Source of the DNA: G965225705 sp965225705
GTDB taxonomy: Bacteria > Pseudomonadota > Alphaproteobacteria > Caulobacterales > Maricaulaceae
Direction of reading: 5' to 3'
DNA length: 64,000 nucleotides
Assembly: GCA_965225705.1 (NCBI GenBank)
Contig: OZ245325.1
Span: 1-64,000, forward strand
Made by a program: the position numbers and the translations under genes. The stretch's first letter is position 1, and every line of letters starts with the position of its first letter. Under the pieces are notes generated by a model. That model was not told where the DNA came from. It was given only the letters and a program-made list of their open reading frames with translations, and made no database searches. Below, one piece after another: positions 8,648 through 17,881 of this stretch.

Positions 8648-9455
8648 GGCTTACGGCCTTACACGAAACAGAACGCTTAGCTAAAACCTCTTCAATCTTG
8701 AATTTACCGTATAAACCCCTAATAAAAGGTGTATCAGAATTAGAAAGCATGAACCCCCCCCCTGCTCTGTCTATTGAGCAGCATAAATCAGCCAGCGCAC
8801 GGTGTTTGGCATCACCAAAACCGGAGTCATGATAGCTGTCATATGTTTTATGATAAGGAGGATCGAGATAGTAAAAAGCATTCCGTCTCAGAGGCGTGTG
8901 CTCAAAATATCTGTGTTGTATTTCAACAGACTGCAGAGCATGTGAGACATGACGAAGATTGTCAGCATCAAGTATGGAGGTCTCATTTTTAGGACTACCC
9001 AGGGGAACATTAAATTCTCCGGCCTTGTTAACCCTGTACATCCCATTATAGCAGGTTTTATTAAGATAGATGAAAAGACCTGCAATCCTTATCCTGTCTT
9101 CCTGAATTGACAGGTGTTTTCGTGCTGATGCATAATATTTTTTATTATGGCATCTGGCGTGACGTGTGACTTCCTCTATGACAGCCTCAACATTTTCTTT
9201 GATAGCCTGATATGTACACATTAAATGAAAATTTATATCTGACAGGCTGGCTCTTTCAGGCTGGAGTGCAAAAAACAGTGCACCCCCCCCAACAAAAGGT
9301 TCGTAATAAAAATCTGCAGCAGAGGGGAGACGCTTAGTCAGTTCATTGAGAATGGAGCGTTTGCCCCCTACCCATTTTACAAAAGGCCTTGCTAATAAGG
9401 AATCCGTTGCAGGTACCATACTCTCTACAAGACTGTCTGCCTCACGACTGGACAA
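8607..9455 (-). CDS. DNA adenine-N6 methyltransferase, D12/Dam class
   Basis: Transfers methyl from SAM to adenine N6 in a short DNA site. The SAM motif is FVKWVGGKRSIL and YYEPFVGGGALFF; the catalytic motif is YLDPPYHKTY, a DPPY box. The order of motifs (FxGxG before DPPY) is that of the alpha group, which includes Dam and DpnIIA. The start is interesting: TTG at 9455 has a strong GGGAGAGG at ideal distance, while the first ATG at 9419 has only a weak site, so TTG is preferred (282 residues). It is followed, with overlap, by the nuclease gene. The pair sits alone between housekeeping genes, consistent with insertion. Confidence 0.9.
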   Translation of the reverse strand: MSSREADSLVESMVPATDSLLARPFVKWVGGKRSILNELTKRLPSAADFYYEPFVGGGALFFALQPERASLSDINFHLMCTYQAIKENVEAVIEEVTRHARCHNKKYYASARKHLSIQEDRIRIAGLFIYLNKTCYNGMYRVNKAGEFNVPLGSPKNETSILDADNLRHVSHALQSVEIQHRYFEHTPLRRNAFYYLDPPYHKTYDSYHDSGFGDAKHRALADLCCSIDRAGGGFMLSNSDTPFIRGLYGKFKIEEVLAKRSVSCKAVSRGKESELIIRNYS

Positions 9456-9772
9456 ATTAAACCTCTCCCTCTCTCAACAAACACCTCACATTCCCTTTCA
9501 GGCAGAGGATCATTTCTATTTTTGCCGGATAAAAAAACTTCAGAAATTTCATTCCAATACTCTCTTATGGTTTTCTATATTTTACAAGATATTAAAGTCA
9601 GACAACCATGCGATAAACTTCAGGGGAGATGCTTTAAAGATCTTAACTAAGGGAGGAAAATAAAAAACTGAATGTATATTTTATATTAATAATACCAGAA
9701 ACAGGGGGAGAGGGGAATGGCCAGGATCATGTCATAACAACAACAGTAACAGGACCATATCCCCCGAAAAGC
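9456..9772. other. Gene-free stretch upstream of the restriction-modification pair
   Basis: About 317 bp, AT-rich, between the methyltransferase start and the FKBP stop. No frame with coding character was seen. It presumably carries the promoter of the restriction-modification unit. No convincing -35/-10 pair or terminator hairpin was found by eye. Confidence 0.4.
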
Positions 9773-10342
9773 TTATCCTGCCTGGTTTGGGACAATATCA
9801 AGAAGTTCCATTTTAAAAATCAGAGCTTCATTCGGGCCAATAAGAGACCCTGCACCCATGTCTCCATAGGCAAGATCAGGCGGTAAAGCAATTTCCCAGA
9901 CATCACCGGGCTTCATCAGCTGTAAAGCCTCCACCCATCCGGGGATCAGAGCACCGACAGGAAAGACGGCCGGCTCACCACGTTTATAGGAAGAATCGAA
10001 AACCGTACCATCGAGAAGACGTCCTTCATAATGCACACGCACTTTATCTGTTGGTTTGGGGCTTGCAGCTTTTTTGTCCCCTTCTTTTTGAACGCTGTAT
10101 TGCAGGCCAGAGGAGGTCAGTTTGACGCCTTCACATTTTTTATGGGCCTCAAGCCAGGTTTTGCTGGCCTCTAAAGCGGCCTCTTTAGGGTTTGTTGTCA
10201 TCATTTTTTTCTTTGTCTCCAAAAGGTTTTGCGTATGTTGGGGAGAGGGACATCCGGCCTCAAGTGCAAAAGCAGGCGATAGTGTCCCCACCCCTAACAG
10301 GACAGGAAAAAGTGTTAAGGAAAGAGCAGATTTGACATTCAT
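9773..10342 (-). CDS. FKBP-type peptidyl-prolyl isomerase, exported
   Basis: Periplasmic proline isomerase or folding chaperone of 189 residues. ATG at 10342 gives a clean signal peptide (SALSLTLFPVLLGVG, cleavage near AFA). A helical linker is followed by the FKBP domain: VRVHYEGRLLDGTVFDSSY, FPVGALIPGWVEALQLMKPGD, LAYGDMGAGSLIGPNEALIFKMELLD. The active-site aromatic residues are present. A longer frame to 10408 would put hydrophobic sequence before the signal peptide and is less likely. Confidence 0.9.
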   Translation of the reverse strand: MNVKSALSLTLFPVLLGVGTLSPAFALEAGCPSPQHTQNLLETKKKMMTTNPKEAALEASKTWLEAHKKCEGVKLTSSGLQYSVQKEGDKKAASPKPTDKVRVHYEGRLLDGTVFDSSYKRGEPAVFPVGALIPGWVEALQLMKPGDVWEIALPPDLAYGDMGAGSLIGPNEALIFKMELLDIVPNQAG

Positions 10343-10510
10343 AAGACATAAGCTCCAAAAAATATTAAAAAAGTCAAAAGGGAAGTTTGTCTCTCCCCAT
10401 CCTATCACAGTCTGAAAGTTCAGGACCTTCTAAAATTTGAGGGCCCTGTGTGATAGAAAAGAAAGGGGACATAGCATAATGTATATATAACGTCCATAAC
10501 AGGGTTGTCA

Positions 10511-10936
10511 TCATTCTTCTTCAGACACAGACCCGTCTGCGCCACAAACCCTGCATGAAGAATAATGTGACTTTCTGGAAACGGGAACAAACTGCCCAAG
10601 CCCTAAAAGGCTTAAAAAGGTGATGATAAAGCCTGAAGCATGGCGTTGTCTCTCATGACCACACCGGGGACATATATTTTCTCCCTTCCTTTTTGGAGAC
10701 ACTGTAATCTCTTCCTGAGACAGGAGAGCGTAAAGATAGAGCTGTGCCTCATCGGCCTGATCTTTCCGTGTTTGAAGACGAATTCCCCCCAAAGCCCCGT
10801 CAAGAGCGTGGCCGTAGGCAGAGGAGACATGGCTATCACACAAACTCGCCTCAAACCCACCAGCTTTAAGCGCGGAGCAGGCGATACGTGCCTCATCAAA
10901 AGAAGAAAAAGTTTTTATGGTCACATAAACAGACAT
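10511..10936 (-). CDS. DUF2007-like protein with C-terminal zinc ribbon and membrane segment
   Basis: 141 residues. The first 70 (YVTIKTFSSFDEARIACSALKAGGFEASLCD) match the DUF2007 'putative signal transducing protein' fold, a small alpha/beta domain. The C-terminal part has two CxxC pairs (ICPRCGHE and SSCRVCGAD) flanking a hydrophobic stretch FIITFLSLLGLG, suggesting a metal-binding ribbon split by a short membrane or buried helix. Function is unknown. It is a single gene upstream of the FKBP gene on the same strand. Confidence 0.65.
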   Translation of the reverse strand: MSVYVTIKTFSSFDEARIACSALKAGGFEASLCDSHVSSAYGHALDGALGGIRLQTRKDQADEAQLYLYALLSQEEITVSPKRKGENICPRCGHERQRHASGFIITFLSLLGLGQFVPVSRKSHYSSCRVCGADGSVSEEE

Positions 10937-11252
10937 AACATCATGTTAACAAAAAATCTGGCGACTGACGAGAGGTTTCCCATGCCATAAGACTTATCTC
11001 ACATGAAATCTGAAAATGAATAAGAAGATCATGCTTTAAAAATAAAGGAAGGAACAACAAAAGCCGGAGCTTTTCGGAAAAACTCTTGTAAGGTTTGCCT
11101 GTCGGGGTTATGAGGCATGATCGTGCTGTCTTCATATTGACGCTGGCTGTGTGTTCAGCCATGATGGCGCCTTCACAGAAAAATCAGCTTATAATCATAA
11201 TAAAGAGTTTTTTTACTACCTTCCTCTTTGAATAAGTCCCGGGAAAAAATCA
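10937..11252. promoter_or_regulatory. Divergent control region between the DUF2007 gene and tig
   Basis: About 316 bp with no supported gene; the open frames here lack coding character. TATAAT at 11190-11195, about 58 bp before the tig ATG, could be a -10 element, but no good -35 hexamer lies 16-18 bp upstream of it. Confidence 0.35.
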
Positions 11253-12752
11253 ATGAATGTTACGGAAAAATCTGCACAAGGTCTCACACGAACCCTGGAA
11301 ATTCTGGTTCCTGCTTCTGTTATGGGGGAACGCCTCACACAAAAAATACAGGAAATACAACCTAATGTTCGCCTGAAAGGCTTTCGCCCCGGCAAAGTGC
11401 CAGCCAGCCATATCCGCAAACTCTATGGGGAATCGATCATGGGGGATTTGGTCAGTGATGTTCTTAAAGAGACAAGTCAGAAAGCCCTCAGTGATCGCCA
11501 GTGGCGTCCCGCAGGACAACCTGATATGAAACTGACCACAGAGGCCAGAGAAATCCTTAAAGGCCAGGCAGATCTTGTCTATGAAATGTCCTTTGATCTT
11601 ATGCCGGACTTCACACCAAAGGATGTGACCTCAATAAAACTGACACGTCTTAAAGCGGACCCTGATGAGGAGGAGGTGGCATCGGCTCTCAACCGTCTTG
11701 CTGAGAACAACAAAACCTATAAACCGAAGGCTAAAACGGCTAAAGCTCTTAAAGGGGATGCTGTTGTCATTGACTTTGAAGGAAAGATTGACGGAAAACC
11801 CTTTGAAGGGGGGCAGGCTGACAACACCCGTCTTATTCTTGGGGAGGGTCATTTTCTCCCTGGTTTTGAAACACAGATTGAAGGGCATAAAAAAGGGGAT
11901 GATGTCACTGTTACGCTTGATTTCCCCAAAGATTACCCGGCAGAGAATCTGGCGGGGAAAACAGCCAGTTTCTCTGTTCAGGTCAAAGGCATTGAAGCTC
12001 CTCAAAAAACACAACCTGATGATGCGTTAGCTCAGGGGCTGGGCTTAAAAGATTTAGAAGACCTGACCAAAGCGGTACGAACACAGCTGGACAAAGACTA
12101 TGCCACACAATCACGCATGAAATTAAAACGCCAGCTCTTAGATGTTTTGGATAGCGAATATGCATTTGACTTGCCTTCCCGCCTCGTAGAGCAGGAATTC
12201 AGCCAGATTTGGGAGCAGGTTGAAGCCACAAAAAAATCAGGCGAACTTGAGGAAGAAGATGCCAAAAAGACGACAGAAGAGCTTAAGGCAGAATATCGTT
12301 CTATTGCGGAAAGGCGGGTCCGTTTAGGCCTTGTCCTTGCAGAGATAGGCCGGCTGAATACGGTCACCATAAGTGATCAGGAGCTCACACAGGCACTCCA
12401 GGAAGAGGCACGTCGCTATCCTGGCCGTGAGCAGGAAGTTATGGCTTTCTATCGTGAAAACCCAGAAGCTGTTGCCCGCATGCGTGCCCCCTTATATGAA
12501 GAAAAAGTGGTGGATTATATTTTGGAACGTGCACAGGTTGAGGATAAAAAAACTGATAAAGAAACTTTATTCGCTGATGATGAAGAGGTGCCCCAAAGCA
12601 AGGGGAAAAAGCGCACGGCTTCAAAATCTTCTGCTAAGAAGACGTCTGCCCCAAAAGCAACCTCCAAAACATCCGCGGCCAAAACAAAAGCATCTGCTTC
12701 AAAGAAGAAAGCACCGGCACGTAAGAAAGCCGCCCCTAAAAAAACCTCTTAA
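11253..12752 (+). CDS. tig: Trigger factor with a long basic tail
   Basis: Ribosome-bound chaperone acting on nascent chains at the L23 exit site. It carries the ribosome-binding N-domain with the signature VRLKGFRPGKVPASHIRKLYG (about residues 30-50), the FKBP-like domain (GDAVVIDFEGKIDGKPFEGG to VQVKGI, about 170-250) and the helical C-domain. At 499 residues it is longer than the usual 430-450. The extra is a Lys/Ala/Ser-rich tail (from about residue 450, SKGKKRTASKSSAKKTSAPK onward) resembling histone H1. It precedes clpP in the usual tig-clpP order; no clpX follows. Confidence 0.97.
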   Translation: MNVTEKSAQGLTRTLEILVPASVMGERLTQKIQEIQPNVRLKGFRPGKVPASHIRKLYGESIMGDLVSDVLKETSQKALSDRQWRPAGQPDMKLTTEAREILKGQADLVYEMSFDLMPDFTPKDVTSIKLTRLKADPDEEEVASALNRLAENNKTYKPKAKTAKALKGDAVVIDFEGKIDGKPFEGGQADNTRLILGEGHFLPGFETQIEGHKKGDDVTVTLDFPKDYPAENLAGKTASFSVQVKGIEAPQKTQPDDALAQGLGLKDLEDLTKAVRTQLDKDYATQSRMKLKRQLLDVLDSEYAFDLPSRLVEQEFSQIWEQVEATKKSGELEEEDAKKTTEELKAEYRSIAERRVRLGLVLAEIGRLNTVTISDQELTQALQEEARRYPGREQEVMAFYRENPEAVARMRAPLYEEKVVDYILERAQVEDKKTDKETLFADDEEVPQSKGKKRTASKSSAKKTSAPKATSKTSAAKTKASASKKKAPARKKAAPKKTS

Positions 12753-12844
12753 GCGTGTGTGTATGTTCTGTCTTTTTAAGGTATGTCTTAAAACAAGACT
12801 GTTATATTCTTCTCTTTCTTTATTCATGAAACAAGGTCAAGCCT

Positions 12845-13495
12845 ATGAAAAACCCTGATGAAACGCTCATGAATCTGATCCCCATGGTGGTGGAGCAAAC
12901 CAGCCGCGGGGAACGTGCCTATGATATTTTCTCACGTCTTCTCAAAGAACGGATTATTTTTGTCACAGGCCCTATAGAAGATAATCTGTCCAGTCTGGTG
13001 ACAGCACAGCTTCTTTTTCTTGAATCCGAAGACCCTAAAAAAGAAATTGCCATGTATATCAATTCTCCGGGAGGTATTGTGACCTCTGGCCTGGCTATTT
13101 ACGACACCATGCAATATATTAAATCCCCTGTCTCGACAGTCTGCATTGGCCAGGCTGCCTCTATGGGGTCTTTGCTCCTTGCCTCAGGGCATCAGGGCAT
13201 GCGCGTAGCGCTCCCCAATGCGCGCATTATGGTCCACCAGCCTTCTGGCGGTTTCCGTGGTCAGGCTTCTGATATTGAGCGCCATGCAGAAGACATTATC
13301 AAAACGAAAAAGCGCCTTAATGAGATTTATGTTAAACATACAGGTCAGGACTATGAGCGCATTGAACATACCCTTGATCGTGATTTTTTCATGGATGCCA
13401 AAGAAGCCCGGGATTTTGGTTTGGTTGATCATGTTTATGCACAACGTCAAACAGCTCAAAAAGCGGATGATAAAACTGATTCACCGCCTTCCTAA
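12845..13495 (+). CDS. clpP: ATP-dependent Clp protease proteolytic subunit
   Basis: Serine protease forming the tetradecameric chamber that works with ClpX or ClpA. The triad is visible: serine in GQAASMGSLLLA, histidine in ARIMVHQPSGG, aspartate in LDRDFFMDAKEA. It starts MKNPDETLMNLIPMVVEQTSRGERAYD with no long propeptide. It lies 92 bp after tig. clpX, the usual next gene in many alphaproteobacteria, is absent, and a LolA-like gene follows about 260 bp later. Confidence 0.97.
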   Translation: MKNPDETLMNLIPMVVEQTSRGERAYDIFSRLLKERIIFVTGPIEDNLSSLVTAQLLFLESEDPKKEIAMYINSPGGIVTSGLAIYDTMQYIKSPVSTVCIGQAASMGSLLLASGHQGMRVALPNARIMVHQPSGGFRGQASDIERHAEDIIKTKKRLNEIYVKHTGQDYERIEHTLDRDFFMDAKEARDFGLVDHVYAQRQTAQKADDKTDSPPS

Positions 13496-13757
13496 GACCT
13501 TCCAAGACCGACATTCTGTAACAACACAGCGCTATAGTATTTCTTTTCAAAATCCTGTGTTGATTGTGTCATAGTTTTGTGTGCCTTCATTTCGTTCATC
13601 TGATGGACATATGATATGTGGGCATAGGAACACGTATCGTGAAAACAACGTGTACCCTTTAAAGTTTGAGAAATCCGGAATAGGTTTTTTAAAACACCCA
13701 TAAAGGAATGAATAAGGAAATATTTCCAAAAAATCCTACAACAGAAGGAAAAGAGGT

Positions 13758-14462
13758 ATGTCCGTCCCTCTTATTTTAGCTGTGATAACAACTTTATCCC
13801 TGCAAAACATACAAATCTCAACAGAAAAAACACTGCCTCCCCCCCCTTTGACTGATCAGGTGCAGCAGGATACGCCTAAAATTTTAGAAGATGTTCCCAA
13901 CAGATCTGAAGCCCTGCGTCAGGCGTCTGAGATTTTAAACAGGCTTAAAACTGTTCAAGCCGATTTTGTACAAACAGGGCCTGATGGCTCTGTGGTGGAC
14001 GGGCGTATTTTTTTGCAACGCCCGGGTAAGGTACGTTTTGACTATGCGGCCCCTGCCCCCTTTTTGATTGTCTCTGATGGTGTCACGGTTGCCAAAATTG
14101 ACAAAGACCTCGAAACCAGTGATCGCATCCCGCTCAGCTCCACCCCTCTCAGTATTTTTTTAGGTCAAAAGATTGACCTTGAGCATAAAGCTGAAGTTTT
14201 AGACCTTAAAAAACGTGGTGAGTCTCTCTTTATTACGCTGCGTGATCCTAAAGGGGAGGCTGAAGGGCAGTTAACCCTGATATTTACAACAGAAAACGGC
14301 GTGCAGAATTTTACAGGCTGGGCTGTTACAGACGGTCTGGGGTATGTCACGAGAATAGATCTTCGTGCTGTGCAACAGGTTAAGCGTCTCAATCCCAGGC
14401 TTTTTCTTGTCGATGAAGCAGAAAACTCTGTGTTAAAAAGACCGCGTCAGAGAAGACGCTAA
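13758..14462 (+). CDS. lolA: Outer-membrane lipoprotein carrier LolA-like protein
   Basis: Periplasmic carrier that takes lipoproteins from LolCDE to the outer membrane. The core FVQTGPDGSVVDGRIFLQRPGKVRFDYAAPAPFLIVSDGVTVAKID matches LolA, as do the later strands to LGYVTRIDLRAVQQVKRLNPRLFLV. The N-terminus has a hydrophobic segment (PLILAVITTLSL) then a Pro-rich linker. The start is ATG 13758, preceded by GAAAAGAGGT. It is the last clearly chromosomal gene before the mosaic region. Confidence 0.85.
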   Translation: MSVPLILAVITTLSLQNIQISTEKTLPPPPLTDQVQQDTPKILEDVPNRSEALRQASEILNRLKTVQADFVQTGPDGSVVDGRIFLQRPGKVRFDYAAPAPFLIVSDGVTVAKIDKDLETSDRIPLSSTPLSIFLGQKIDLEHKAEVLDLKKRGESLFITLRDPKGEAEGQLTLIFTTENGVQNFTGWAVTDGLGYVTRIDLRAVQQVKRLNPRLFLVDEAENSVLKRPRQRRR

Positions 14463-14629
14463 CCAGGACGGTCACGACCATTGGTGGATATACTTAAAAT
14501 AGGTTGTTGTCATTTCTGAGAGCATAGGAAAAACAAAACCACTATTTTAGCCAGGGTTGCAATCCATGCCATGCCTACGAGCATTTCCAGGACAATCCTG
14601 TTTATTTCTGTAGCCTTCACTTGAGGAAC

Positions 14630-14887
14630 CTACAATTCTTCCATTGGGTGAAGTACGTCGCCAACGTCATTCTTGAGCATTATCTTTGTAAATTTCCCAT
14701 TTATCACCATTACATGATTCAGACATATTGTCTCCTTATATTTAGCGGGTTGGTTTGTAAGGGCATTGACAGGGGAGAGAGGGGAATGTGCAGGATCCCA
14801 TGGTTTAATCCATGGAGCTGTGCCGTCCTTAAGTGCCTGAATGACCTTTTTGGCAACTGTTTCGTGATATGGTTGATTTTTAGTCAT
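14630..14887 (-). pseudogene. Truncated antirestriction / primase-like protein (ArdC N-domain)
   Basis: The N-terminus VAKKVIQALKDGTAPWIKPWDP and the following SPVNALTNQPAKYKE match the start of the ArdC/TraC-like ssDNA-binding domain carried by conjugative plasmids. In intact members this continues with a YRGIN-type motif and 200 or more further residues. Here the sequence degenerates after YKET and stops at 85 residues. It is probably a relic of plasmid leading-region genes and fits the plasmid features to its right. Confidence 0.6.
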
Positions 14888-14955
14888 GGCCCTGATCCTT
14901 TTTTCTTTAGCAGCATAGTGGCCCCAGAAATTTGAATTTCCATATGGTGTTTAAT

Positions 14956-15768
14956 TCATTCTGCAATGATAGGGTCTGTACTGGCCTCTATTGCATCTTC
15001 TTCACTCATCGCCGTTTCTTCAAAAGCACCAAGGGCTTCTGCTTCATCAGGATCCATCTGCACACTAAGGCCTGGAACAGTATCTAAGAGACGGAGTTTT
15101 CTCTCAAGCATATCTATGTTTGCAAGTTCTTCCCGTGTAGGAATACCTTCTATGGGGGGAAGGGCTTCTTTTCTTACGTCCTGCTTAACTAAGGCTTCTT
15201 CTTTTTTGTCGGATGTCATGATGTGCTCTCCTTTATTTTCAAAGTGATAATACCCTTCAGGGGGCCGCCAGTTGATTTCTGTAGAAGACTTCAAAGCTGT
15301 CTCAAGAGAGGTTTGGGGGGTACGGCCGTAAATTTTGGCAACATAACCATTCTTCAAACCAGAAGAAAAATTTCCAGTATTATAAGAGGAAAGAGTGGCT
15401 CTGAGGGCCGTTTGACCATGCCCAAATTTTTGGACCGCCCGTTGATAAAACTTCTCTAAAAGAAGACCGCCCGCTTTGACGTTTGCACAGGGCGTAAAAA
15501 GAACGTCCAGATTTGTCAGATCTATGCCAAGTTTGCCTAGGTTTGTGCTGTTAATTTGCATCAGGCCCATGTCAACAGAATACCCGGATTGAATATACTT
15601 CCTGGCTATACCTGTTGCTTCTTTTTGACTTTTAGCTGCTGACTGTGGACCCTCTTCTAAACCATTAATGTTGATAGCCAGAGGATTGCCGCCAGACTCT
15701 ACACGAACAATCTCAGCTATAGTTTGAGGAGAAACCTCAGGGGCGCAAAGGGTGTAAGAGTCAGGCAT
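14956..15768 (-). CDS. virB1: VirB1-like lytic transglycosylase of a type IV secretion system
   Basis: 270-residue SLT-domain enzyme that would open peptidoglycan for T4SS assembly. The catalytic glutamate is in EIVRVESGGNPLAINING. The SLT motifs VDMGLMQINSTNLGKLG and LRATLSSYNTGNFSSG follow in the usual VirB1 spacing. There is no obvious signal peptide at the start MPDSYTLCAPEVSPQTI, as in several plasmid VirB1 proteins. The C-terminal 90 residues are acidic and low complexity. No other T4SS gene is in the window. It is divergent from hipB copy 1 across 144 bp; the start has GTGGAAATG upstream. Confidence 0.85.
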   Translation of the reverse strand: MPDSYTLCAPEVSPQTIAEIVRVESGGNPLAININGLEEGPQSAAKSQKEATGIARKYIQSGYSVDMGLMQINSTNLGKLGIDLTNLDVLFTPCANVKAGGLLLEKFYQRAVQKFGHGQTALRATLSSYNTGNFSSGLKNGYVAKIYGRTPQTSLETALKSSTEINWRPPEGYYHFENKGEHIMTSDKKEEALVKQDVRKEALPPIEGIPTREELANIDMLERKLRLLDTVPGLSVQMDPDEAEALGAFEETAMSEEDAIEASTDPIIAE

Positions 15769-15835
15769 TACATTTCCACCAAATTTTAAGATGATTTAAT
15801 ATCAAAACAGAACAAAAGTCTATATGTTTTTTAGG

Positions 15836-15871
15836 TTGATGTGTTTATTTTTGTAATTTACAGTATACAAA
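15836..15871 (+). promoter_or_regulatory. hipB copy 1 promoter with palindromic operator
   Basis: TTGATG at 15836-15841, a 17-bp spacer, then TACAGT at 15859-15864 form a sigma70-type promoter reading into hipB/hipA. A perfect palindrome, TTTGTA-N10-TACAAA at 15850-15871, covers the -10. The same element recurs at the other two hipB copies. Self-repression by HipB is the natural inference, and the site could also affect the divergent virB1. Confidence 0.6.
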
Positions 15872-15912
15872 AATAACCTTTTTGATTATTTTAATGTGGA
15901 TAAAGGGTGAAA

Positions 15913-16203
15913 ATGAAATCTTTTCGTGTAGAACGCGCGTTGAAAAAAATAGGTCATGACATAAAAGCTGCACGAAGACGCAGAAGACTCACCATGCAAA
16001 ATATGGCAGAGAGGCTTGGCATCACACGGATGACCCTTGCAAAACTGGAGGCTGGAAGTCCTGCTGTTAGTATGGGTAGTTATGCTATGGCTTTTTATGT
16101 TCTGGGAAAACTGGAGGCCCTGGAAGATGTTCTTGACCGCCGTCATGATAGCTTAGGGCTTGATTTGCTGGAGCAAAAACTGTCTAAAAGAGGGCGCTCA
16201 TGA
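15913..16203 (+). CDS. hipB: HipB-type XRE antitoxin/regulator, copy 1
   Basis: 96-residue helix-turn-helix protein. The HTH is RRRRRLTMQNMAERLGITRM then TLAKLEAGSPAVSMGSY, a typical Xre/Cro fold. In HipBA systems HipB binds operators upstream of its own gene and neutralises the HipA kinase. The stop overlaps the hipA start as ATGA (16200-16203), so the two are translationally coupled. ATG 15913 is preferred; an in-frame GTG lies two codons upstream. Two further copies occur in the window, one identical and one diverged. Confidence 0.88.
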   Translation: MKSFRVERALKKIGHDIKAARRRRRLTMQNMAERLGITRMTLAKLEAGSPAVSMGSYAMAFYVLGKLEALEDVLDRRHDSLGLDLLEQKLSKRGRS

Positions 16204-16268
16204 AAAAATTCCATGTCTCCCTCTCTGAGCAGGAAACACACCCCGTAGGTATTTTATCTGTTTTCTCA
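15913..16268 (+). repeat. Inverted repeat, left arm (hipB plus first 23 codons of hipA)
   Basis: 356 bp that appear identical, in inverted orientation, to 18144-18499. I compared the arms in blocks by eye. Both coding and antisense translations agree throughout, and the match stops abruptly at the hipB ATG and at codon 23 of hipA. About 1.9 kb lies between the arms. Confidence 0.85.
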
Positions 16269-17465
16269 GACAGAGGGAAAGAACATTATCAGTTTAGCTA
16301 TACAGAAGACTGGCTTCGTTCTTCCGAAGCCTACGCTCTTGACCCTGCTCTGGAGTTGGGTTTTGGACGGGTCTATCATAGTTCTGAACTTTGGGGAGTC
16401 TTTGAAGATATTTCTCCGGACAGATGGGGACGCCTGCTTCAGGACAGAGCGTCTGATCGTGCACTAAAGCCCAGTGATTATATGATTGGTGTCAGTGATT
16501 ATATGCGTATGGGGGCTTTAAGGCTCAGTGAAGAGATAAACCCCAATACTTATCTGGCAGAACATACGAATATTCCAAATCTTACCCATTTAAGAGAACT
16601 TGAAACAGCTATTCGCCATATGGAAGAGGGCGTAGAGACAGAAAGGGATGTAGACCTCCTTTTACATCCGGGATCTTCCCTGGGAGGGGCCCGTCCCAAA
16701 TCCATTGTTCAGGATGAAACAGGAAACTTATGGCTTGCTAAATTCCAGGCTAAAACAGACTTAGAGAAAACTCCCCTTTGGGAAGCGACCATGCTTGACC
16801 TGGCTCAAGAGGCAGGACTTTCTGTTGCGGAACATAAAGTTCTTCATAGTAAAACGCAAAATCCCGTCCTTTTGTTGAAACGCTTTGACCGCCAGGGGAC
16901 GACCCGTCTTCCCTTTATGTCTGCTATGACCATGCTGGAACGAAGAGAAATGCAGGAGGCAAGCTATCTGGAACTTGCCGATGCTCTTAGCCGTTATGGT
17001 TCTAATCCAAGTCAGGACAAGCTGGAATTGTGGAAACGTATGACCTTCAATGCTATGACAGGAAATACTGATGACCATTTACGTAATCATGGTTTTTTAA
17101 GACAGGGCAGGGGGTGGGCTTTATCTCCTGCCTATGATCTCAATCCCACCAGACTGTCTTTAGAGAAAAGAACACATAGCCTCTCTTTTGATGGTTATAG
17201 CCACAGTCCTTTTCTTAAGACCTGTCAGGAGGTCGCTCCTTATTTCAATCTAATGGAAAGGGACCTTCACGAACCCCTTGTCCGGTTAGGGCATGCTCTT
17301 AAACAGTGGAAAACCATAGCCAGAAAAAATAACCTTGCGCAAACAGATATCAAAAGAATGGAGCCCAGCTTTGAACATCAGGACGCACAGGACTTAACTG
17401 CTTTTGCAAAAGAAACCTCACTCAAAAATCCTTATGAGAGGCACCATGGCCATGACTGTTCTTAA
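16200..17465 (+). CDS. hipA: HipA-family serine/threonine kinase toxin
   Basis: 421 residues with the N-subdomain (WGVFEDISPDRWGRLLQ) and kinase core. The glycine-rich loop is PGSSLGGARPKS, the lysine of the ATP site is in WLAKFQ, the catalytic loop is NAMTGNTDDHLRNHGF and the metal-binding motif is LSPAYDLNPT. In E. coli, HipA phosphorylates a glutamyl-tRNA synthetase and induces persistence; the target here is unknown. All catalytic residues look intact and the gene is full length. Confidence 0.92.
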   Translation: MKKFHVSLSEQETHPVGILSVFSDRGKEHYQFSYTEDWLRSSEAYALDPALELGFGRVYHSSELWGVFEDISPDRWGRLLQDRASDRALKPSDYMIGVSDYMRMGALRLSEEINPNTYLAEHTNIPNLTHLRELETAIRHMEEGVETERDVDLLLHPGSSLGGARPKSIVQDETGNLWLAKFQAKTDLEKTPLWEATMLDLAQEAGLSVAEHKVLHSKTQNPVLLLKRFDRQGTTRLPFMSAMTMLERREMQEASYLELADALSRYGSNPSQDKLELWKRMTFNAMTGNTDDHLRNHGFLRQGRGWALSPAYDLNPTRLSLEKRTHSLSFDGYSHSPFLKTCQEVAPYFNLMERDLHEPLVRLGHALKQWKTIARKNNLAQTDIKRMEPSFEHQDAQDLTAFAKETSLKNPYERHHGHDCS

Positions 17466-17881
17466 AAAACAGAGCATCCTACAAGGGATCCTGTGAAGGT
17501 TGGAGATAAAGACTATAAATGGTAAAAGAATAGCCAGAGGAGCAGGCTGAAGAAGGGCACAATGATGGACGGAATAAAAAAAATATTCAAAATTTTTGTT
17601 TTTTTAGGGATAGTTTTCTTTGGGCTTATAATAGGGCTTATAATACTCATTCTTTTGTTGTTCGGATACCCACAAATGATCTGGAGTCACATGTTTCCAG
17701 AGCGGAATTCTTACCACACCCAGGTTGATTTGGAGATTGACGGAGAGCCCGTCACGCTGAAGCGCACTCGTGCTTGTAAGACAGTTCAGTACACAGCTAA
17801 CCCTCTGTATGGTCTTAGTCCTGAAGGAACCTCCTGCGAGGGTGGTGCAATGGTCAGTGTTTTATCTGATGGTCGTGCCGT

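Noticed and set aside
14463..14629. Left attachment site matching the tRNA-fMet 3' end
   Set aside because: No copy of the tRNA 3' sequence was found near the left border of the mosaic region.
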